The translations under genes were made by a program, and so were the position numbers. From assembly GCA_036897485.1 (NCBI GenBank), contig JAYMTF010000865.1, positions 1 to 29,012 on the forward strand: DNA of 29,012 nt. Reading direction: 5' to 3'. How positions within the stretch are numbered: the stretch's first letter is position 1; every line of letters begins with the position of its first letter. Below the pieces are notes generated by a model. The model searched no databases, was not told the origin of the DNA, and saw only the letters and a program-made list of their open reading frames with translations. Positions 21,791 to 29,012 of this stretch are shown here, in pieces. Source of the DNA: Pelargonium nanum. Lineage: Eukaryota > Streptophyta > Magnoliopsida > Geraniales > Geraniaceae.

Positions 21791-23171
21791 ACCAGAAGTA
21801 GGATTGCAGTGCATGGGCTGCGCAGCTGTTGCAAAAGCAATACATAGTACAAAACATTATTAACTTCATCAAACCACATACAATCCTTAAGCCAAATCTT
21901 ACAACTAGTACGATATTATATACATTACAATCACCAACTCCGCCACAGACGCCCACATGCATTGCACTTATGAATTACGATTCCCTACCACATTTTACCT
22001 GCGGTTTGGGCCTATTCGGATAAGATCTGATTGCTTTTTAGTTGAGTTGTATTTCAAATGCATTCAGCATGTTTAGGGTGAAATTATCGGTTTTACAACA
22101 TTTTCAAATAAAAGTCAATGTCACGTTTCACATATTAAGTGATACATTCGACTTAAGTAAATAATTCATGAGTAGGCTTGTACTTAAGCATATCACTTTA
22201 TTTATCATGCACGTTAGGTAGAGTATTGAAATTTTTATGTCGGTAACATTAAAAATAAAAAATTACATATAATTGTGCAATTTAAATTATATTAATAAGA
22301 TTAACATTTTAGTATTAAGATGCAAACTTTGATGTGTAAAGTGTAAACCAATAGTAAACTTAACACTATACATTAATATACACCCACCAATTTGGTGGTG
22401 TCTGCAATTTACAAATTATACATTTTTTTATTAGCTACGGTCTTCCCAATCTCATGAGTCAATAATTATTGTCCACATATACGATAGTTTTAGCCAAATT
22501 TCTAAAATTAACACACATAATATAATTTAAATATCCAAATCAACTTATAAAAATTAATTTATGTCAGAAATAATAGCGTCAGAAATGTATGCTTGTAATG
22601 AATTTATGCAAATACAAATATAACTGCATTTTTTCTATATAATTCATGTTTGTAATGTGAACATATTTTTTTTCTGACTTCACGTTACATTTCACTATTA
22701 TGCTAACATATAAACGACGTAATCATTTGACTAATAAATTCTCAATATAGTAATAGACGCATTCAAACATATCTCAATAAAATAGTTCATTGATGAAAAT
22801 GTTAATAGGAGTGTTTCAATAGTGTTAACCAACCAACAAAAGTATGCACTATGTGCCACCATATGATGAGTGACAATATGTCTAAATTTCAATGCTATTG
22901 CAAGCCATTTTTCCATTGACAACAAGAGTTTCCAAAGGCCAAAACTTAGTACTACTTGCTACATCCTATACTTCCCAACAACTTGGAGACTAATTGTACA
23001 ATGATTTCCCTTTTCTTGTGTAACTTTCAGGGCCAAATTTGACATTTCCTTGTGTGTTTTTTCACCATCATCAACTTGAACCCCAACAAATAATTCACCC
23101 AAAATGTTAGCCCAAAGAATACCATCTATTTACAGAACTGCACTCCAAACTCCAAAGATATGGTTTTAGAA
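21791..23171. other. AT-rich intergenic DNA and 3' flank of the RD26-like gene
   Basis: No gene is recognised. The right end (about 22950-23171) is downstream of the stop codon of the minus-strand NAC gene and should include its 3' UTR. A canonical AATAAA was not obvious there. Confidence 0.5.
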
Positions 23172-24389
23172 TCATTGCCTGAACCCGAACCCGCTTGATT
23201 GGGTCGGGTACCTGAATCCATACGGGTCAAGTGAGTTTGAGAAGTTCTGAGTCAACACGTTCGAGTTGTTCTGATACATCATCGAGTTGTTCTCAGCTCG
23301 CCGGTTCCTGAACCCACTTTGCACCTCCTCCTCCATCGCCGTCGTCCCGAACTTCTCCGGCGAGCAGAGCGGCGGAATCGAAGGCACGTAGGTGTCGTTA
23401 GCGTAATTCGTCATTCCCTGAGTCTGCGATTGCTGAGTCTGTCCGAGTTCCGGCGCCGTGTTGAGTATCAGCAGACTCGCCCAGTCGAAATTCCCTGAAC
23501 CCAGATTCTGGTAATTGAGCTTGTCGTCTTGCTGGTTCAGTAGCGACGATTTCAGCGAGTTCATATTGGGGACGTTCATGAACTGGTCGCCGATCTCCGG
23601 CAGCGACTCGAGCACATCGTCGAGGTGCGACGAGGATGAGGTCGACGTCGAGCCCTGGCTCTGTTCCTTGCTCGAAATCAATCCAGCGACCGGTTTCTGA
23701 GCACTCGAATTCTTTTTGTAGATTCGGCAAAGAACCCAATCATCCAACTGAGAAAAAATTAACACCCATTTGATCAGAAAAACTAATTCTCTATAAAAAT
23801 GAACAATTCAAGACATGCACACCAAGTGTTTGTGAAAATACCTTAGTGCTTCCGCTCTTACGCGAATGCTCAATAAGACGGTACTCGTGCATGATCCAGT
23901 TCGTCTTCGTTCCTTTCGGCGCCTTCCCGACGTAGAACACGAGCGCCTTCTTGATTCCCACTTTCCGGCCCTCCGTCGTGATCATCTTGTCGGTTCCGGT
24001 GGCCTTCCAGTAGCCCGACCCGGCGACCCTGTTGGGTCTCGACCCGTTTGGGTACTTTCGGTCTCTGGGACTAAAAAAGTACCATTCCTTTTCACCGAAT
24101 ATCGCTTTACCTGAGAAAACAAAACCGAAAAACAACGAATTTAGCACAATTGTTACGAAATCGGAGATCTGGGTTCTGTTGGTGATCGAAATTGAGCTCG
24201 AAACTTACTTGGAAGCACCCACGGATCGAACTTGTAGAGGTCGATTTCAGCGATAATCTGCAGAGAAAAGTGGTGCCCAGCAACTTTCCGGCACAGGTAC
24301 TGCACCAGAAGCTCCTCGTCCGTCGGGTAAAACCGGAAACCCGGCGGCAAGCTCAGTTGTGAGAGCGGATCGGTCTCAGGGACTCCCAT
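23172..24389 (-). CDS. NAC072: NAC transcription factor, RD26/ANAC072-ANAC019-ANAC055 (JA2) clade
   Basis: Three exons: 24389-24209, 24110-23842 and 23747-23172 (stop TGA). The introns are 98 and 94 nt with GT-AG ends, in phases 1 and 0, at the same NAC-domain positions as in the partner gene; the product is 341 aa. Seen: NAC domain at about residues 12-161 with [75 protein letters not shown] and [13 protein letters not shown]. The tail carries clade marks: [16 protein letters not shown] (187-202), [13 protein letters not shown] (235-242) and a final SSGFGFRQ. Arabidopsis members are nuclear activators induced by ABA, drought, salt and jasmonate, and they also act in senescence. Residue 121 is Val ([10 protein letters not shown]) where the family usually has Ala. 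The start codon has A at -3 and G at +4. Which of the three Arabidopsis members is closest cannot be settled by eye. Confidence 0.95.
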
Positions 24390-24493
24390 TTTTCTGGCGG
24401 CTGTTTGGCTAGAGAGAAAATTAGAAATGTTTTTTCGAAATTTTCTATTTCGATTTCTTTTCTTTTTTTCTGAAGTGAAGATGCGGCGGTTAC

Positions 24494-24500
24494 TTATATA
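24494..24500 (-). promoter_or_regulatory. TATA box of the RD26-like gene
   Basis: On the minus strand the sequence reads GGCCTATATAAGTAACC, with TATATAA covering 24500-24494. That lies about 105 bp upstream of the ATG, so transcription should start near 24465 and leave a leader of roughly 75 nt. No upstream ATG occurs in that leader. Confidence 0.75.
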
Positions 24501-24592
24501 GGCCGCGAAACAGAGAGATAATTACGGTCGTCCTTGTCTCCGTTTTTGGCGGGGTGGGCCCGGGGCTGGAATCACCACCGTTCTAAACTCGC

Positions 24593-24997
24593 CACGTGTC
24601 CCAAGAACCTCTGATGTTTATCAAGCGGCCGACCTTATCCGGGGAGATCGGGATGACTCAGCATGCCAGGTGGACACGTGTCGCTCTTCGAGGACGCTTC
24701 TAGAAACATTTCCGCAAAAAGGGGTCGGGAAGCGCGCGTAAATGTAAAAAATATTTTTATTTGTATTTTGAATAAAATGTTTAATTCGTGAGGGGTGCAT
24801 TTTTCACGCGTGGGCAAAACACGTCGGCAAGGGAGGGAGAGAGGCGATGCGTGTGGAACACGCGCTGACACTTGGCGGGTAGCGGAAGTGTGTGGAGGTG
24901 GCCACGTGGACACGTGTGACGGAGTTAGGCTGGTTATTATTCTTGTCAAAAGCGGAAATAAAAAAGGTTGCTGTTTTGTCGCGACATGGTGACACGT
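24593..24997. promoter_or_regulatory. Dense ABRE/G-box cluster with DRE core, RD26-like promoter
   Basis: Perfect CACGTG sites occur at 24593-24598, 24675-24680, 24903-24908 and 24911-24916; the last two are nearly fused. CACGCGTG (24805-24812) resembles the ABRE coupling element CE3. Further ACGT cores are at 24821-24824 and 24994-24997. A dehydration-response core, GCCGAC, is at 24628-24633. A TTCTAGAA heat-shock-type palindrome lies at 24698-24705. All lie 200-610 bp upstream of the ATG in a GC-rich island. Multiple ABREs plus coupling or DRE elements are the known logic of ABA and drought induction through AREB/ABF and DREB factors. This fits the stress role of this NAC clade; actual use is inferred. 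Confidence 0.75.
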
Positions 24998-25029
24998 CCT
25001 TGTGGTGCTTTCCGTTTTGGTCCATTTAC

Positions 25030-26785
25030 TTAATTTTTTAATATTTTTGGTTTTTGGAAGTGTGTGGGTTTAGTTAGGGTTTCTTTCACTCAAAAGACTC
25101 TAATGCAAGCTTACATTTTTTTAAAGTTTATTATTTTTTTGAATTACTATAATCTTCTTTTTGAGTAGGTAAGAAATTTAATTTGGATTTAACTATATGA
25201 TTTTATTTTGGGTAACTGGTTGTTATGTATTATTTTAAAAAATACTAAATATTTCAAATTTTATACAAAATATGATGTTCAAAGTGGCGTGACAATCTAT
25301 GCGTCACACACATATGTATCATAATTATGTATTTTAAAATTAAAATTAACATATACCAACCCGACGTACATGATAATACTACACTCTCAAAAATTTATCG
25401 CGCATAACGCCTAATTTATAAGACATATTATACATGTGAAATATTGTGATTTAGTCAGATCATCAATGAAATAACTGATGTGTTATGTTTCGTTAGTTGG
25501 CAGCTCATTTAGTACAATATTTGAGACATACTACGTATAACATTGCTTATTATTTATTTATTATGATTATTTGATTGATTCAAATAACATGTAAAATTAA
25601 TATGACCAATATAAAATTATTTTTAAGATGTGGAAAATTTGGTTAAAATATTTATTGTCAATTCAATAGAATGGAGTGCAAGTTATTACGTAATGTTACA
25701 TTATTACTAAACCTAAACAAAACTATATAGTATAATATTATTAGATGAGACTAGATGAAGTTACATATAATAATAAAGATTGATATATAGTTTTGTATTT
25801 GTTTGAAGAAGATTGGTAGGTCAGAATCGAATGAAAGGTCAAAAGAGGAGCTAGATAGTTGTTGATTGGGGTTATTTTTAGAAGTTTGTGGGCGTGGCAC
25901 TTCCAAGATTGGAGAGAGAATTGGATGTTTTGGGAATGTGGTTTTTTGAATATTGTTTGGTAGGTCAAAGAGGCACGTAGGTGTTTTGGTAGATTGGACT
26001 GATTTGGACACTTGTGAGTGTGTGATATTTTATTTTCTTTTTTGTTCTTGTGGATAGAATTTGGACAACAACAAGTCTAGCTCCAAGAACTCGAGAAATT
26101 AGAAAAAGATTTACTAGAAAAAAATATGGGAATAATCAATAATGTAGAAAAAAGAAACAGCTTGTTTTTGCAGGTCAATTTAGCTGTAAAGTAAAGGGAT
26201 TTGAAGAATTTAGCTTTAGGACACGTGCATGAAACTATTCTCTTAGGTGTCAAGATGTTATTGGTTGAGAACTATGAACTATGTGCATGGTTGTACTTGT
26301 CATGGAATTCCATAATTCGGCACCTACTTGTTTGGTTTTAAAGACTATGAATAAGTATTGAAGTTGAAGATCATTAATCTCTTTGAAAATTTAAGTTCGA
26401 AAATAATTATGTAATGTGAAATTGCTTTCCTATATGAACATATATAAACGTGTCGTTGATGTTGTTCATCGGTTTTATAGATATAAGTTTGTGATTCACT
26501 TGTTTTTATTCTACATAAAAAAAACTCACACGTTAAGATTGATGTGTTATACTATAATTCACAAGTGTGTGATTGTATAATTTACCTTGACTTTTGAAGG
26601 TATTTATATGGGCTGATAACTTTCTGATTCTAATTGGCAGAGAGAATGTTAGAAGACAATTATGTTGAATCTGGACATGAAAAATCCATATGAATTTTTA
26701 GATTGGATCGTGGATGTGAACCCTAGACTAGATCATATGGATCATGAGCCTTACGTCTTGTATCATGTACTTATTTAAGTTGAAT
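25030..26785. other. AT-rich intergenic DNA, no gene seen
   Basis: This is upstream of the RD26-like promoter. A pair of overlapping minus-strand frames near 25741-26011 is Pro/Ser/Asn-rich without a domain and looks fortuitous. No RNA gene or repeat boundary was recognised. Confidence 0.5.
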
Positions 26786-27000
26786 CGTGCGAAATCAAGC
26801 AAATATAGGACAAATTTGACCAAACATACGAACTTTGGGACGTGTCCACAATCGTATGGTTAGACCACATCTGTGTGGTCTTGGCCCCGACTGTGTCTAA
26901 AATATCAAACTTTAATAACAAACTTATGTTTATTTTCTTTTATAAATATATATAAGAAAACAAGCACTCATTTTAAAACAGAGCTAGAGAGCAACGCATA
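26786..27000 (+). mobile_element. Possible gypsy-type LTR fragment with hairpin
   Basis: GACGTGTCCACAATCGTATGG is followed by a perfect 7-bp hairpin, GACCACA-TCTG-TGTGGTC (26863-26880), and by GACTGTGTC. These CGTGTCCACA/CTGTGTGG words resemble the repeated motif of some plant Ty3/gypsy LTRs. Downstream, TATAAATATATATAAG (about 26940-26956) could be the LTR TATA box, with AAACAGAGCTAGAGAG after it. No second LTR, primer-binding site or coding domain was found. Confidence 0.35.
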
Positions 27001-28868
27001 TGGACAAAGTGGATTGACATATTTTTGGATGTATGCATTGCATTAAGAAAACCATTGTTATCCAACAAAAAATCAAATCATGATAATTAATGAATGTTTC
27101 CAATAAAATTCCAAAATGAAAGACATTCCATGTTATATTTAGCTTGATTACACATCATAAATGGTTACTAGTTATGATTAAGAAGTGGCATTTATCCAAC
27201 AAAAGGTGGGTACAGGTCTTGATACAAATCATATATGCATCACACATTTAAGCATCATATTCATATAATTAATATCTCTCCTCGTACCTAAACCCTAAAC
27301 ATCGTATCTGGCCTGTAATTAAGAAAAATAGCATGCATGTTGGAGTGTTTAGCTTCATTTGTCACCTTAGCCAAAATCCTTAAAAAGTTGGTGTCCCCAA
27401 CTACTTTAACAACATAAATGTCTTGATGCTATGTCCTAGCCAACCTTGCAATTATTTTGTTGTTTATGTATGTTTTGTTCGTAGATTTAGGTTTAGATAA
27501 GGCCAGAAATGAACAGAACTGCTCGCCAGCTATTGGGGCTTGTCTTGTGTAATTCAGAAAGTTTCGCATGTTGTAATTTAACATGCTAAGATTCATGAGA
27601 ATTGTATGGAATGATAGGGCGTATCGTTCGTTTTTTTGGTTAAATTCTTTTGATTATTGTTAAGCTTAAATCGAAAGCTCAACCTGATATACAAATAATT
27701 TAATAATTGATATTTTTAAGTGGTGATTGACTTTACATTATTATTTGGATGTGAATTTTTTTAACACTTCACCTAATGTGTAGACGGGATAAGAGTGAAC
27801 AAATCTTGTATGTTGGTATATGGTCTTAAGTCGGAAGGGATTCCTAAATAGTTATGGCACAATACTTAAATATACACATGTTCTTGATCAAATTTGAAGA
27901 TATATGGCATGTTCGTTATTTTTCTTACTACTCGTTTAAAACTATCTAATTATCGAGGTGACTGGAGGGTCTCTCACACACAAACACATATTTATATATT
28001 GTGTTCAGTTTATCTCAATTGTCGAAAGTTGTTTCGAATATCACGATTCAGAAAGAACTTTTTTGATGATTTATCTTTTACAATGATGAATATTAAAAGC
28101 AACGAGTTGATAATTATTTAACAAACTTCAACTTTTTGTGGATGCCTCCAAAATCATTGCACCACAAAATTATAACTGTTTTTTTTTTAAATTTTATAAA
28201 AAGAAATTAAAATGTTGAAAAAGAAAATCTTAGGTTCTTATAATGACCACTGGCAGCTAATGGAGACATATGAGTGAGCTAAACTGAAAAAAATATCTTA
28301 GTTTCAAATAAATCTTGAATGAGTCAATTTGAACACATGCAGAATTAGGGTTATAATATTACCATTTGAGCTCACAATTAAACCTCATGGTCTGCCATGG
28401 CAGCAGTTATGAGTTCAATGCATGTGAATTGGCAAGTTGCACTTGACTTTGATGGCTGCTCTAATTTTCTTGAAAATTAAATAGTCAAAAAAATCTCAAG
28501 AAAAAAACTGCTCAAAATGCATAAACTTTTTGGCTTCACTCATGACTCATGAGGTCATGGTATTTGAAAATTGGACTTACATTTTTAAGTGAAGACTATG
28601 CAATATAAAAGTCATATTTTGCATTTACTTTCTTATTAAGTATTACTGTATTTATATATTACCTTATTGAGAATAAGTATATCATTTATTCAGGTTGAAT
28701 ATTCACCATATATATAGTGAAGTTCAGGAATATTCCAAAGATCCTTTGGTATAAATATAATTGTATCATGTGAAAAATGTGAAGGATTTGACCTCAAGGT
28801 TGTTTTTTTTGGACGGATTCAATAGTTTTTTTTATCTGAAAGATCTAATATCGGTTTAATGTTTCTAA
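27001..28868. other. AT-rich intergenic DNA, no gene seen
   Basis: Short frames only. AAACCCTAAA at 27290-27299 is a telo-box-like word without an associated gene. CATGAC...GTCATG around 28540-28560 is a small palindrome. No confident hairpin RNA was found. Confidence 0.5.
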
Positions 28869-29012
28869 TACTCCTTCCGTTCCCAAATGAGTGTCATGTT
28901 TTCATTTTTGCAAAAATTAAGGATTAGAAGATAATTTAATGTGTTTTTAATATTACTCTCATTTTCCCTCCTACACCCCATGTGCAGTTCAGATTAGGTT
29001 TTCCTTTAGTGC
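28869..29012 (+). mobile_element. Stowaway-like MITE end, cut by the window edge
   Basis: TACTCCTTCCGTTCCCAAAT at 28869 closely follows the CTCCCTCCGTCCC terminal inverted repeat of Tc1/mariner-type Stowaway MITEs, with TA as the target dinucleotide. It is followed by GTGTCATGTTTTC, as is often seen after such ends. The other terminus would lie beyond 29012, so length and orientation cannot be confirmed. Confidence 0.5.

Noticed and set aside
25741..26011. Two overlapping Pro/Ser-rich minus-strand frames of 75 and 86 codons
   Set aside because: Low complexity, no domain and no splice partners; the two frames are shadows of each other.

Overview
This window is nuclear DNA from a dicot plant. 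The evidence is a very AT-rich background, two three-exon genes of the plant-specific NAC transcription-factor family with short GT-AG introns, and fragments of typical plant retroelements and MITEs. I cannot name the species. A core eudicot fits best; nothing seen fixes the order.

Both confident protein-coding genes lie on the minus strand. At the right, 23172-24389, is a stress-type NAC of the RD26/ANAC072-ANAC019-ANAC055 (tomato JA2/JA2L) group, 341 aa. It has a good TATA box and a promoter full of ABA-response (CACGTG/ACGT) elements. About 17 kb further downstream in the same orientation, 4808-6083, is a NAC of the NON-RIPENING (NOR)/NARS1-NARS2 (ANAC056/ANAC018) group, 347 aa. It has its own upstream ACGT cluster and a possible 23-codon upstream ORF. 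Both coding regions are GC-rich islands. This gene pair matches the adjacent pairs ANAC018-ANAC019 and ANAC055-ANAC056 in Arabidopsis and NOR-like1-JA2L in tomato, so the window probably holds a conserved tandem NAC locus.

The rest is intergenic. Region by region: 1-4.4 kb is AT-rich with a weak LTR-like patch at 0.85-1.29 kb. 6.6-11.3 kb is featureless AT-rich DNA with a (TAA)13 microsatellite. 11.3-13.7 kb has a SINE-like patch and a GGTC-rich repeat patch. 14.4-14.9 kb holds three diverged copies of a copia-LTR-like unit. 16.75-16.97 kb is a frameshifted LINE RNase H remnant. 20.35-20.60 kb is a 5'-truncated LINE tail with a perfect 19-bp target-site duplication. 21.37-21.79 kb is a MITE-like element with a perfect palindrome. 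26.8-27.0 kb is a gypsy-LTR-like patch. A Stowaway-like MITE end runs off the right edge from 28.87 kb.

The two NACs probably act as DNA-binding homo- or heterodimers in ABA, stress, senescence or ripening programmes. That is inferred from their families. I found no tRNA, rRNA, recognisable miRNA or CRISPR array, and no new multi-gene system. The most interesting signals are the conserved NAC pair with its dense ABRE promoters, the possible uORF, and the recent LINE insertion.
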